A DNA stretch of 64,000 nucleotides from an uncultured Eggerthella sp. (GTDB lineage: Bacteria; Actinomycetota; Coriobacteriia; Coriobacteriales; Eggerthellaceae), in assembly GCA_959607715.1 (NCBI GenBank), contig CAUHNN010000005.1:1-64000 (forward strand). The letters run 5' to 3'. The position numbers and the translations under genes were made by a program. Within the stretch, counting starts at the first letter, position 1. Each line of letters opens with the position of its first letter. A model generated the notes under the pieces. The model searched no databases. It saw only the letters and a program-made list of their open reading frames with translations, and was not told where the DNA came from. This document shows, piece by piece, positions 36,871 through 45,816 of this stretch.

Positions 36871-38286
36871 ATGGATAATCGCATCAAGAAGATACATTTC
36901 ATCGGCATCGGCGGCGTCGGCATGAGCGGCATCGCGCTCGTTGCCCACGATCAGGGCATGGTCGTGTCCGGATCCGATTTGCGGGAGAGCCGCTACACCC
37001 GTCAGCTTCGCGAGGCGGGAGTCGCCGTCTACATCGGGCAGAAGGCATCGAACGTTGCCGAGTCCGATCCCGATGTCGTGGTCGTGTCGACCGCTATCCT
37101 CGAGACGAACCCCGAGTTGATGGAGGTGCGCCGCCGCGGGATTCCCGTATGGCACCGCGCCAAGATGCTCGCCGAGCTCGGTCGGGGGCGCGCGACGCTT
37201 GCCGTCGCGGGCACTCACGGGAAGACGACCACGTCGTCCATGCTCGCTTCCGCGCTCGATGCGCTTGGCCAGGATCCGACGTTTCTCATCGGCGGGATCG
37301 TGCGCGCCTACGGCTCGAACGCTCACAGTGGAACGGGCGAATACTACGTGGTCGAAGCCGACGAGAGCGACAAGTCGTTTACCTATCTCGATCCGGCGAA
37401 TGTGCTCGTGACCAACATCGAGGCCGATCACCTCGATCACTATTCCGACCTTGACGAGATCCACCGCCTGTTCGCCGACTTCATGTCGTCGGTGCCCGAC
37501 GAGGGGTGCGTCGTGGTGTGCGGCGACGACGAGGGCCTGCTTTCCACTGCGTCGAAAACGGGCCGCAACGTGATTTCCTACGGCTTCGGTGCATCGTGCG
37601 ATACCGTCGTGGGCAACTACCGGGTTTCCGGCGTTTCCACGTCGTTCGACGTGAAGCTTCCCGACGGCGTCGTCGCCGCGTGCTCGCTCAAGCAGAATCC
37701 CGGACGCCACAACGCCCTCAATGCGGCGGGCGTGCTCACCCTTCTCTGGAAGATCGGCGTTGATCCCCATGAGGCGGCGCGTGCGCTGTCCGGTTTTGCC
37801 GGCGTTCGCCGTCGTTTCGATCTGACGGGGAAGGTCGATGGCGTCACGGTGCTCGACGACTACGCCCACCATCCCACCGAGATCGCCGCGACCATCGCCG
37901 CCGCGCGCTCGCTTGATTTCAAGCGCGTCTGCGTCGTGTTCCAGCCCCATCGTTATTCCCGCGTCGGTCTGTTCACCGACGTGTTGAGAGAAGAATTCGC
38001 CTCCGCGTTCGACCAAGCCGACATGGTGGTGTTCATGGACGTCTACTCCGCTGGGGAAACGCCGATCCCGGGCGTGACGGGCGCGACGTTCATGCAGCCC
38101 ATCGTCGAACATGAGGGGCATCCGAACGATCTGACGTTCGTTGAGAGCCGCAGGGATCTCGTCCCCTTCCTCGTCGAGCGCCTCGAGCCGGGTGACCTTG
38201 TCATCACCATGGGCGCCGGCGACGTCACCGCGGTCGGCCCCGAGCTCGTCGTCGCTCTCGAGGAGCGCGCGGAAGGTCGTGAGTGA
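36871..38286 (+). CDS. murC: UDP-N-acetylmuramate-L-alanine ligase MurC
   Basis: A 471-residue Mur ligase adding the first stem residue, L-alanine. IHFIGIGGVGMSGIA opens the N-terminal domain, the ATP loop is AGTHGKTTTSSML, then VEADESDKSF, NIEADHLDHY and DDYAHHPTEI. The start at 36871 follows AAGGAGG; a longer in-frame GTG reading from 36781 has no such site. The stop shares its last base with the murB start. Confidence 0.96.
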   Translation: MDNRIKKIHFIGIGGVGMSGIALVAHDQGMVVSGSDLRESRYTRQLREAGVAVYIGQKASNVAESDPDVVVVSTAILETNPELMEVRRRGIPVWHRAKMLAELGRGRATLAVAGTHGKTTTSSMLASALDALGQDPTFLIGGIVRAYGSNAHSGTGEYYVVEADESDKSFTYLDPANVLVTNIEADHLDHYSDLDEIHRLFADFMSSVPDEGCVVVCGDDEGLLSTASKTGRNVISYGFGASCDTVVGNYRVSGVSTSFDVKLPDGVVAACSLKQNPGRHNALNAAGVLTLLWKIGVDPHEAARALSGFAGVRRRFDLTGKVDGVTVLDDYAHHPTEIAATIAAARSLDFKRVCVVFQPHRYSRVGLFTDVLREEFASAFDQADMVVFMDVYSAGETPIPGVTGATFMQPIVEHEGHPNDLTFVESRRDLVPFLVERLEPGDLVITMGAGDVTAVGPELVVALEERAEGRE

Positions 38287-39275
38287 TGGCCGCACGTCAC
38301 GCGTCCGACCTCGAATTGCTTCGCTTCGACGAGGGCTTCGACGGGATGGTGCGTCTTGATGAGCCGATGTCGCGCCATACGACCTATCGCATCGGCGGCC
38401 CCGCCAAGGCCTACGTCGAGGTCAATTCGATCGCGGCCTTGGGAACCCTCGCGAGCATTTGCGAGAAGGAGCATCTGAAGTGGTATCCCGTGGGCAAGGG
38501 GTCCAATCTCCTCGTCGCCGATGATGGGTTCGATGGGATCGTCGTCGCCCTCGCCGGCGAGTTTCGCACCTGGCGTTTCGACGACGAGGAATCCAGTGTC
38601 GTCGTGGGCGCCGGAACGATGCTTTCGCGCCTTGTCCAAGAAGTGTTCCATCGCGGCTACTCGGGCCTCGAGTTCGCGGTGGGTACGCCCGGGACGGTCG
38701 GCGGCGCGCTGGTCCAGAATGCGGGCACCCGCACCGAATGGATCGGCTCCCGCGTTTCGTCTGTGACGACGTACCGTCCCTCGAGGGGGTTGAACAGGTA
38801 TCTTTCTTCGGATCTCGAATGGGGGTATCGATCCTCGTCGTTCTTGCCCGACGAGATCATCGTCGAATGCGAATTGAAGCTTGAGCGTGCGTTTTCCGGC
38901 AATATCCACGAGCGCATGACGACGCTGCTTCGCAAAAGGAAGGCTTCCCAGCCCCTCAACTGTCCTTCATGCGGCAGCGTGTTCCGCAATCCCGAGGGTG
39001 TGCACGTGGGGGCGCTCATCGAGGAGGCGGGCTTGAAGGGCGTTGCCCGCGGAGGGGCGCGCATTTCCCCTAAGCACGCTAATTTCATCGTCAACGACGG
39101 TGGGGCGACGGCTCGAGACGTCGTCGATTTGATCGCATTGGTCCGAGAAGAAGTGAGGAGGCTCCATGGCATCGAACTCCAGACCGAGGTCAAGTTCCTC
39201 GGCTTCGGGGACGGGTCCTCGCAGGCGCAGGGCGCAGACGCGTCCTGCGACGGTGAAGGGGCGTCCGAGCGCTAG
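38286..39275 (+). CDS. murB: UDP-N-acetylenolpyruvoylglucosamine reductase MurB
   Basis: A 329-residue FAD enzyme that makes UDP-MurNAc. TTYRIGGPAKAYVEV and VGKGSNLLVADDGFDGIVV are FAD-binding blocks; GLEFAVGTPGTVGGALVQNAG and the catalytic SCGSVFRNPEG are typical. The ATG overlaps the murC stop (TGATG). The family fold ends near EVKFLGFG, and the last 22 residues are an extra Gln/Ala/Asp/Ser tail that overlaps the start of ftsQ in another frame. Confidence 0.95.
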   Translation: MAARHASDLELLRFDEGFDGMVRLDEPMSRHTTYRIGGPAKAYVEVNSIAALGTLASICEKEHLKWYPVGKGSNLLVADDGFDGIVVALAGEFRTWRFDDEESSVVVGAGTMLSRLVQEVFHRGYSGLEFAVGTPGTVGGALVQNAGTRTEWIGSRVSSVTTYRPSRGLNRYLSSDLEWGYRSSSFLPDEIIVECELKLERAFSGNIHERMTTLLRKRKASQPLNCPSCGSVFRNPEGVHVGALIEEAGLKGVARGGARISPKHANFIVNDGGATARDVVDLIALVREEVRRLHGIELQTEVKFLGFGDGSSQAQGADASCDGEGASER

Positions 39276-40224
39276 CCGCTCGCCGCGTCTTTCGCGCGCG
39301 AGCGATCCCGTTCCTCGGCCGACATCCCGCTCTTCCCGCGCGGGATCGTCTTCCCATGTCCCGTCGCGCTCTTCTGCGGGGGGCGACGCACCCCTGCGGT
39401 CGGTCAGCGTCTCCGACGTGCGCAACGCCTCGCGCTATCGCTCTCGCAAGAGCTCGCGACGTCCTCTCGTCGTTGTCGTCGTCATAGCGGCGATCATCGG
39501 CGTGCTGGGCATCGGGGGCTTGGCCTTGGCGAACTCGAGCACCTTCGCGGTGCGGCAGGTGACGGTTTCCGGCGCCTCCCATATCACTTCCGAGGAATTG
39601 ACGGAGTTGGCGGCGGTTCCCCAGGGGACGACCTTGCTTAACGTCGACGCGAACGGCATCTCGTCGCGCTTGACCTCGAATCCGTGGGTCAAGAGCGCTT
39701 CGGTCGAGCGCGTCTTTCCCGACACCCTCAACCTCGCCATCGACGAACGCCAGATCGCGGCCCTCGTCGAGGTGACCGTCGACACGTCGAACACCAAGGA
39801 GAAGTGGGCTCTTTCATCCGACGGCATGTGGATCATGAAGATCCCTGATCGCGATAGCGAGGAGGGGGAGAGCATCGCTTCGCAGGTCTACGACGATGCC
39901 GACAAGGTGCTGAGCATCACCGACATCCCCAACGGGGCGGTTCCCGAGGCGGGGACGTACTGCAACAACGCCAACGTCGACAATGCGCTGTCCATCATCG
40001 ACGGCATGACCACCGAGCTTGCCGACCGGGTGAAGGGAGTGTCTGCCGCAAGCAGCGATTCGACCACGCTGACCTTGGATAACGGCGTCGAGATAGCCTT
40101 CGGCGACTCGACCGATATCCGCGATAAGGAGCGCGTGTGCCTGGAGCTGCTGGAGAAGTACCCCGATCAGATCTCGTACATTAATGTGCGTGTTGTGAAC
40201 AAGCCCGTTTGGCGTTCGCTGTAA
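39166..40224 (+). CDS. ftsQ: Division protein FtsQ/DivIB with POTRA domain
   Basis: A 352-residue bitopic protein. Residues 1-98 are a Ser/Arg/Pro-rich basic tail, one membrane helix spans about 99-122, and [19 protein letters not shown] begins the POTRA domain, followed by [30 protein letters not shown] lies 5 bases before the ATG, and no later Met precedes the helix, so the 110-base overlap with murB seems real. It should join FtsL in the septal complex that licenses FtsW/FtsI. It is the last dcw gene before the ftsZ promoter. Confidence 0.88.
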   Translation: MASNSRPRSSSSASGTGPRRRRAQTRPATVKGRPSASRSPRLSRASDPVPRPTSRSSRAGSSSHVPSRSSAGGDAPLRSVSVSDVRNASRYRSRKSSRRPLVVVVVIAAIIGVLGIGGLALANSSTFAVRQVTVSGASHITSEELTELAAVPQGTTLLNVDANGISSRLTSNPWVKSASVERVFPDTLNLAIDERQIAALVEVTVDTSNTKEKWALSSDGMWIMKIPDRDSEEGESIASQVYDDADKVLSITDIPNGAVPEAGTYCNNANVDNALSIIDGMTTELADRVKGVSAASSDSTTLTLDNGVEIAFGDSTDIRDKERVCLELLEKYPDQISYINVRVVNKPVWRSL

Positions 40225-40242
40225 GTCCTGATAGAGGGCATC

Positions 40243-40276
40243 ATGGTTTTGCAAACGAAAAACCATTGTGTAAAAT
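40243..40276 (+). promoter_or_regulatory. Dedicated ftsZ promoter overlapping an inverted repeat
   Basis: TTGCAA (40249) and TAAAAT (40271) are spaced by 16 bases. ATGGTTTT (40243-40250) and AAAACCAT (40259-40266) form a perfect 8-bp inverted repeat over the -35 element, a likely operator or hairpin. The leader to the ftsZ ATG would be about 64 bases. Confidence 0.65.
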
Positions 40277-40346
40277 GATCGAAATGCCCCCTGCGGGATG
40301 GTTTTCGCATGGGAGAGCGCTGGATAAACATCGAAAGCGAGCAAAT

Positions 40347-41465
40347 ATGCAACAGAATCTTGGCTCTGACAACCTCGCGGTCATCAAGGTAGTCGGCGTA
40401 GGCGGCGGCGGCACGAACGCCGTCAACCGCATGGTGGAAGCCGGCATCAAGGGCGTTGAGTTCATCGCCGTGAATACCGACCGTCAGGCGCTTTTGCTCT
40501 CCGACGCAGATAAGACCATCCATATCGGCGAAGAGATCACGCGTGGTCTCGGCGCCGGCGCCAACCCCGAGGTTGGCTGCCAGGCGGCTGAGGAATCCCG
40601 CGGCGAGATCCGCGAAGCTCTCGCCGACGCCGATATGGTTTTCGTTACCGCAGGTGAAGGCGGCGGCACGGGAACCGGCGCCGCTCCGGTCGTCGCGGAG
40701 ATCGCGCGCGAGGAAATCGGCGCGCTCACCGTCGGTATCGTGACGAAGCCGTTCAGCTTCGAAGGTCGCCTTCGTCGCAACCAGGCCGAACAGGGCATCG
40801 ACTACCTGTCCCAGAAGGTCGACACCCTGATCGTCATTCCCAATGATCGCCTCCTCGAGATCGTCGAGAAGAAGACGAGCATGCTCGATGCGTTCCGCAT
40901 CGCCGACGATACCCTCCGTCAGGGCATCCAGGGCGTCACGGACCTGATCACCATTCCCGGATTGATCAACCTCGACTTCGCCGACATCCGCACCGTCATG
41001 AAGGACGCGGGAACGGCGATGATGGGCATCGGCATCGCGAACGGCGATTCCCGCGCGCTCGACGCCGCCCAGCAGGCTATCAACTCCAACCTTCTCGAGA
41101 CCTCCATCGCTGGTGCGTCTCGCATCCTGTTCTCCATCGCCGGCGGCCCCGACCTTGCCCTTTCCGAGGTCGATGAGGCGGCTCGCGTCGTCGAGGCGGT
41201 TGCCGATGAGAATGCGAACATCATCTATGGCCAGATCGTCGACCCCGAGCTGGGCGACACGATCCGCATCACCGTCATCGCAACGGGCTTCAAGGCAAAC
41301 GCTCAGGCGGCGATGGACTTCTCCCGTCGCGACAATATGTTCGCCTCGACCTCCACGGCAACCAAGCCCCAGGCATCCGCTCCTCAGCCGCAGCGCACCT
41401 CGTATTCTTCTGAGCCCCGCTTCGCCGACGAGGATTACATCCCCGATTTCCTGAAGCGCCAGTAA
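40347..41465 (+). CDS. ftsZ: Cell division GTPase FtsZ
   Basis: A 372-residue tubulin homologue that forms the Z-ring. [16 protein letters not shown] opens the GTP site, [16 protein letters not shown] is the tubulin signature loop, and [11 protein letters not shown] is the T7-type loop region. A variable linker (about 315-358) leads to the C-terminal peptide [10 protein letters not shown], the site that binds SepF in bacteria lacking FtsA. The start at 40347 has only a weak ribosome site; further upstream in-frame codons lack support. Confidence 0.97.
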   Translation: MQQNLGSDNLAVIKVVGVGGGGTNAVNRMVEAGIKGVEFIAVNTDRQALLLSDADKTIHIGEEITRGLGAGANPEVGCQAAEESRGEIREALADADMVFVTAGEGGGTGTGAAPVVAEIAREEIGALTVGIVTKPFSFEGRLRRNQAEQGIDYLSQKVDTLIVIPNDRLLEIVEKKTSMLDAFRIADDTLRQGIQGVTDLITIPGLINLDFADIRTVMKDAGTAMMGIGIANGDSRALDAAQQAINSNLLETSIAGASRILFSIAGGPDLALSEVDEAARVVEAVADENANIIYGQIVDPELGDTIRITVIATGFKANAQAAMDFSRRDNMFASTSTATKPQASAPQPQRTSYSSEPRFADEDYIPDFLKRQ

Positions 41466-41497
41466 TAGCTTTTACCGTCTCGGTACCGAGGTAGCTC

Positions 41498-42328
41498 ATG
41501 ACGACCCTTTCTCTTCCCCTTCCGGTGTTGACTAAGGGTCGTTTTGCGTCCTTGGACGCGTACACCGACGAGTCGTTGTTTGAGGTATGCGGCGTCAGGA
41601 TCGCCTTCACGACACGTCAAGGAGGGGTGAGCGCAGGTCCGTATGCGTCATTGAACCTCGGTTCCCACGTCGACGACGATCTTGCGCTTGTCGAGAAAAA
41701 TCGCAAGATCGTCCTTTCCTCCCTGTCGTGCGGCGACGCACCTTTGATCGTTCCCAAGCAGGTCCATGGCGACTGCGTCCTTTCCGTCTCCGATGCCAAG
41801 GATGTGCGCGCCGTCGCCGACGATGCGGCGCAGGGAGCCGACGGCGTCGTCGTGGGCGCATCTCGCGTTGCGGCTCTGTTGTGCTTCGCGGATTGCGTTC
41901 CCGTGATCATCGTCTCGCCGACGGGTCGATTCGCCGTCGTCCACGCCGGATGGAGGGGAGTGGAGAACCTCATTTCCGCGAAGGCCGTTGGGATTCTTTC
42001 TTCCGAAGATGCCTGCGCTTTGGGCGAGGGCGCGCCGCGAGGCTACAACGTCTACATCGGACCGCATATCCGAAGCGAATGCTTCGAGACCGGTCCCGAC
42101 GTTCATGAGCGCTTCGTTTCTCGTTTCGGTCCAGTATGCGCTCCCGATGATTCCCATGTCGATCTGCTCGCTGCGCTGAAAAACCAGCTGATGGCCGCAG
42201 GGGTGGCAGATGAGCGCATCTGCGATCTGGGCGCTTGCACCGTGTGCCGCAACGACGAGTTCTTCTCGTTCCGCGCGCAGGACGGCGTCGCGGGGCGTCA
42301 CGGGGCCTTCGCCTGTCGCGTTTCATAG
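41498..42328 (+). CDS. pgeF: Peptidoglycan editing factor PgeF (YfiH/multicopper-like family)
   Basis: A 276-residue member of the YfiH family, once called polyphenol oxidase or laccase; the E. coli member removes wrongly incorporated L-Ser from wall precursors. RIAFTTRQGGVS, PKQVHGD, LLCFADCVPVII and VVHAGWRG provide the conserved His/Cys/His metal site. GAGGTAG precedes the ATG. It lies between ftsZ and yggS, the usual Gram-positive place. A second reported activity is adenosine deamination; which applies here is unknown. Confidence 0.9.
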   Translation: MTTLSLPLPVLTKGRFASLDAYTDESLFEVCGVRIAFTTRQGGVSAGPYASLNLGSHVDDDLALVEKNRKIVLSSLSCGDAPLIVPKQVHGDCVLSVSDAKDVRAVADDAAQGADGVVVGASRVAALLCFADCVPVIIVSPTGRFAVVHAGWRGVENLISAKAVGILSSEDACALGEGAPRGYNVYIGPHIRSECFETGPDVHERFVSRFGPVCAPDDSHVDLLAALKNQLMAAGVADERICDLGACTVCRNDEFFSFRAQDGVAGRHGAFACRVS

Positions 42329-42386
42329 CCGGATCGGATTCGCCCGAAACGTCTTCGTTGGTTTTTAGAGAAAGAAGGCATGCTCA

Positions 42387-43085
42387 ATGAGCACCGCAAC
42401 TCGCTATTCCCACGTCAGGGAGCTTCTCGATGAGACGTGTCGAGAGGCAGGCCGTGATCCCCAAGAGGTTCTTCTTTTGGCTGTCTCCAAAACGGTTGAC
42501 ATCGACGAGGTCGCCTCGGCAATCGAGGCGGGGGCCCAGGCGTTCGGCGAGAACCGCCCCGACGAATTGATGCGCAAGCATGCGGCCTTCCCCGATGTCC
42601 ACTGGCATTTCATCGGCAACATCCAGTCGCGTCGCATTCCCGACATCGTGGCTTGCGCCGAGCTTATCCATTCGGTTTGCAAAGAGGCCCATCTGGCGAA
42701 GATCGATGCGGCGGCGCAGGCGGCGGGGAAGGTCCAGCGTATCCTCCTCGAGGTGAACGTCTCGGGAGAGGAAAGCAAAAGCGGCTTTCGCCCTGACGAG
42801 GTCGCCGGCGTTCTCGAGCGCGCGAAAGGTCTGTCCCATATCCGCATCGAGGGTTTGATGACGATGGCTCCTCGCGGCGACGAGGCCTGCATCGTCGCCA
42901 CCTTCTCTGGGCTGAAGTCCTTGGGCGATGAGCTGGCGGGGCTCTTCCCCGAAGGCCATGGAAACGTGTCATTGTCTGCTCTTTCTATGGGAATGACCGA
43001 GGATTGGCCCGAAGCAGTGCGTTGGGGTTCTACGATTGTTCGCGTCGGGCGCGCCATCTTCGACGATTCCTTTGAAATCGCGTAG
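42387..43085 (+). CDS. YggS-family PLP-binding homeostasis protein
   Basis: A 232-residue alanine-racemase-like barrel that binds pyridoxal phosphate and helps balance its pool. The PLP lysine is in LLAVSKTV, followed by FGENRPDEL, HWHFIGNIQSRRI, LLEVNVSGEESKSGF and LSMGMTEDW. The common QSNK of the family reads QSRR here. AAGAAGG precedes the ATG. It is the usual neighbour of sepF in Gram-positive division clusters. Confidence 0.93.
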   Translation: MSTATRYSHVRELLDETCREAGRDPQEVLLLAVSKTVDIDEVASAIEAGAQAFGENRPDELMRKHAAFPDVHWHFIGNIQSRRIPDIVACAELIHSVCKEAHLAKIDAAAQAAGKVQRILLEVNVSGEESKSGFRPDEVAGVLERAKGLSHIRIEGLMTMAPRGDEACIVATFSGLKSLGDELAGLFPEGHGNVSLSALSMGMTEDWPEAVRWGSTIVRVGRAIFDDSFEIA

Positions 43086-43135
43086 AGGCCGCTCTTCGTT
43101 TGTTTGCATGTGTTTGACCAGAAGGGACGAAAGCA

Positions 43136-44002
43136 ATGGATTTTCCGCGCCCCTCTAAATCCGCCGGAGAGCTTTTCGGTGATTTGAAGGATCGACTTGG
43201 GTTCGGCGATGGCCGTGCCCGCGGCAATGACCCGTATTACGATGAGCGCGATCCCTATTCGGACGACCAGGGGTTCAACGATTACGGCGATTCGTACGGA
43301 TCGTTGGGCTACGACCCTGATACCTACGGCGATCCGTACGATCGCCTCGACTACACGACCAGGCAGAGCTCTTCGTCGTATGGCTCCTCCCGTTCGTCCT
43401 CGCGAACCTCTTCCCCTCGGTTGGTGAACTCGAGCGACATTCGCTCGTCGCTGCATGCGCGTATGCAGTCGAACATCGACGAGCCGACGGTTTTCCTTCC
43501 TCCGATCGATGCGCCCGAAAGCCACGAGCCCACTGTCCCCATCGCAGGGTTCGATGCTCCTGCTACGGGCTATTCTGATTTCGTCTCCCCGTACAAGCAG
43601 TCCACGGGCACGCTTTCGCAGTCATCTTCCGCGCCGCTCACGAGTCCCGGGCTCGATTCTCTTTTCTCGCCGAGCGATGACGGGGCCGCTCCCGCGTCTG
43701 CGCCGGCGGCATCTCCCGTCTCGAGCGTTCCCCCGGCGCGCGATGTGAAGCTCGTCAGCCCCGTGTCCTACGATGACGTCGCCTCGGTCGCCCCATCCGT
43801 GCGTGAAGGGGATATCGTGGTGTTGTCTTTGCGCTTGACCGATGCCGACTTGATGAAGCGCGTTCTCGATTTCTCCTTCGGCGTGGCCGCTGCGCTCGAT
43901 GCCCATGTCGAGTGCATCGCCGAGAAGACCTTCATGATCCGCTGCGGTGGGGAGCTTACCCTCGAGGAGCACCATAGCTTGCAGAAGCATGGGATCATGT
44001 AG
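43136..44002 (+). CDS. sepF: Cell division protein SepF
   Basis: A 288-residue membrane anchor for FtsZ. The N-terminus (SAGELFGDLKDRLGFG) fits the membrane-binding helix, residues 25-200 form a long Ser/Asp/Tyr/Pro-rich linker, and the SepF domain (about 205-288) carries VSPVSYDDV, EGDIVVLSL and FSFGVAAALDAHVECIAEKT. The linker is much longer than in Bacillus but usual for actinobacteria. With no ftsA in the cluster, SepF is the likely Z-ring tether. Confidence 0.93.
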   Translation: MDFPRPSKSAGELFGDLKDRLGFGDGRARGNDPYYDERDPYSDDQGFNDYGDSYGSLGYDPDTYGDPYDRLDYTTRQSSSSYGSSRSSSRTSSPRLVNSSDIRSSLHARMQSNIDEPTVFLPPIDAPESHEPTVPIAGFDAPATGYSDFVSPYKQSTGTLSQSSSAPLTSPGLDSLFSPSDDGAAPASAPAASPVSSVPPARDVKLVSPVSYDDVASVAPSVREGDIVVLSLRLTDADLMKRVLDFSFGVAAALDAHVECIAEKTFMIRCGGELTLEEHHSLQKHGIM

Positions 44003-44065
44003 TCCTGGCCTTTGACCGTTTCGCCCGCACCTAAACGGGCGCTTTCCTATAAGGAGCTTAAGCAG

Positions 44066-44326
44066 ATGAGCATCGTCAGCCTGATCATCACGCTCGCCGA
44101 CACGTATAGCTTGATCATCTTCGTCTACGTCATGATGTCGTGGTTTCCCCTGGGCAGCCCCATCATCTCCGATATTTACGGCGCGTTGGGAAAGATATGC
44201 GATCCCTACCTCGACCTGTTCAGACGCTTCATTCCCCCGATTGGAGGAATGGTGGACGTTAGCCCGATCGTCGCATTGCTTGTGCTACAGTTCGGTGTAC
44301 GGTTATTTGTTTCGATATTGATCTAA
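44066..44326 (+). CDS. YggT-family small membrane protein
   Basis: An 86-residue protein with two hydrophobic segments (about 3-28 and 60-84) around a conserved DPYLDLFRRFIPPIGGMVDVSPIVALL block, the hallmark of YggT. AAGGAG lies 9 bases before the ATG at 44066; an upstream in-frame codon at 44012 has no such site. A small CGCCCG/CGGGCG hairpin (44023-44042) lies just upstream. The family is linked by position with cell division, but the role is not settled. Confidence 0.9.
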   Translation: MSIVSLIITLADTYSLIIFVYVMMSWFPLGSPIISDIYGALGKICDPYLDLFRRFIPPIGGMVDVSPIVALLVLQFGVRLFVSILI

Positions 44327-44361
44327 GGGCAGGTGCCCTCATCGACGATAAGGGGAGTTCA

Positions 44362-45171
44362 ATGGCTATTACTTCCGAAGACATCCAGACTCAGAGCTTC
44401 AAGATCGAGCGACGCGGATACGACGTCGACGAGGTCGACGTGTTCCTTGAGCGCGTTGCTTCCGAGATCGATGGTCTCAACGACGAGATCGCGCGCCTTC
44501 GCCTCGAGGTCGCGGAGGCTCCTGCGGCCCGCACCGAGGTGATCTCCGAGGCTCCGGTTGTCGCTGCTGCCGACAATGCCGCCGAGCTTGCCGCGAAGGA
44601 TGCCAAGATCGCCGAACTCGAGGCTAAGCTTCGCGAGCGCCGCACCGACGATACCGCGATCGCTCAGGCGCTCATCGTTGCTCAGCGCACGAGCGACGAA
44701 ATCGTCGCGAAGGCCAAGGCCGATGCCGAGCAGACGCGCGCCAACGCCGAAGAAGAGGGCAAGCGCATCCTCGACAAGGCCAACGCCGAGAAGCAGAAGG
44801 TCATCGACCACATCAACGAGCTCTCCTCTAGCCGCGAGCAGGTTCGCGAGCAGTATCAGGACATGCTCAAGGAGTTCATCGGCAACGCGACGCAGCGCCT
44901 TGCTGAAATCGGTGGCGAAGTGACGGCAGGTATCGAGATTCCCGCCGAGCTGCTCGAGATCGCTCCCCATGATCTTTCCGTCGAGCCGGTCGTCGATGCG
45001 CCTATCGCCGAGAAGAAGGAAGAGAAGGACGCGTCGGTGGCGACCTACACCACGCCGACCGTCACGCCGGTGGTTTCCGCTCCCGCTATGCCGAAGCCGA
45101 GCCAGGCATCGAAGGACTTCTCCGGATACGGAGACGCAGACGACTCCTTCTCCTTCGACGACGTGGACTAG
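44362..45171 (+). CDS. divIVA: DivIVA polar growth/division protein
   Basis: A 269-residue coiled-coil protein. Residues 1-40 contain the membrane-curvature-binding DivIVA domain (EDIQTQSFKIERRGYDVDEVDVFL). A long Glu/Ala/Lys coiled coil covers about 40-180, and the tail is acidic, ending GYGDADDSFSFDDVD. GGGGAG precedes the ATG. It closes the division cluster. In actinobacteria DivIVA marks poles and recruits wall synthesis. Confidence 0.94.
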   Translation: MAITSEDIQTQSFKIERRGYDVDEVDVFLERVASEIDGLNDEIARLRLEVAEAPAARTEVISEAPVVAAADNAAELAAKDAKIAELEAKLRERRTDDTAIAQALIVAQRTSDEIVAKAKADAEQTRANAEEEGKRILDKANAEKQKVIDHINELSSSREQVREQYQDMLKEFIGNATQRLAEIGGEVTAGIEIPAELLEIAPHDLSVEPVVDAPIAEKKEEKDASVATYTTPTVTPVVSAPAMPKPSQASKDFSGYGDADDSFSFDDVD

Positions 45172-45205
45172 CCCCCTGCGCGTTTAAAGCGAAGAACCCG
45201 CGTAT

Positions 45206-45252
45206 CCCCCGACGCCCTTTCATACGAAGGGGGTCGGGGGATCGTTGTTTTT
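45206..45252 (+). terminator. Terminator of the division cluster
   Basis: CCCCCGAC and GTCGGGGG form the outer stem, with CCCTT/AAGGG inside, and TTGTTTTT follows. It lies 35 bases after divIVA. Confidence 0.85.
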
Positions 45253-45279
45253 GGGAAACGACGGCGCGATGCGCCGTTG
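45253..45279 (-). terminator. Probable terminator of RNase P RNA
   Basis: On the minus strand AACGGCGC and GCGCCGTC pair around ATC and are followed by GTTTCCC. It sits just past the 3' end of rnpB and faces the divIVA terminator. Confidence 0.6.
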
Positions 45280-45300
45280 GCGAGGGAATGAGAAAGAGAA

Positions 45301-45638
45301 GAGTGGGCCTATAAGCCGGGTTCTGTGGTCGGCAACCATTTATCTCGACCTTGCGTCACCGCAAGGCTCAAGCACGCAACCCGAACGCACGGAAGGGCGG
45401 CCGTAGAGCGTTCCTATTTGCGCTTGCTCCAGATGGGGTTTGCCAAGCCGCGCCGTTACCGACGCGCTGGTGCGCTCTTACCGCACCGTTTCAGCTTTTC
45501 TCTCGCATAAGGCGAGGGAGTCTTCTTTTCTGTGGCACTTTCCGTCGGGTCGCCCCGCCCAGCCGTTAGCTGGCATCTTGCCCTTTGGAGCCCGGACTTT
45601 CCTCACGTATGCACGCGCGATTGCCCGGCCCACTCAGC
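45301..45638 (-). ncRNA. rnpB: RNase P RNA, bacterial type A
   Basis: Read on the minus strand, GAGGAAAGTCCGGGCTCC (45587-45604) is the universal P4/J motif of bacterial RNase P RNA. AGTGCCACAGAAA follows near 45530, and the 3' part carries ACAGAACCCGGCTTAT before the closing GGCCCAC, which pairs with GTGGGCC near the 5' end. The RNA would be about 335-340 bases and makes the 5' ends of tRNAs. TAGAAT at 45644-45649 (minus) is a good -10. It is convergent with divIVA. Exact ends are estimated. Confidence 0.93.
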
Positions 45639-45816
45639 GGACTATTCTAGCAGATGGCACCATGGTGCGCCCCTCCCTCGTTTTCACGTTGCCGCCTTCG
45701 TGTTGTCGGCATGAAGGAGAGCGCCGAAAAAGCCGGATGAAGTCCGTTTTTCCGGCGCGACGAGTATCATGTCGTGAGACAGGAGAAATTAAGGCAGTGG
45801 GTTCAAGGGGGAAACG

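Noticed and set aside
45325..45714. Several short plus-strand open frames between divIVA and thiN
   Set aside because: They lie antisense to RNase P RNA and have no ribosome sites.
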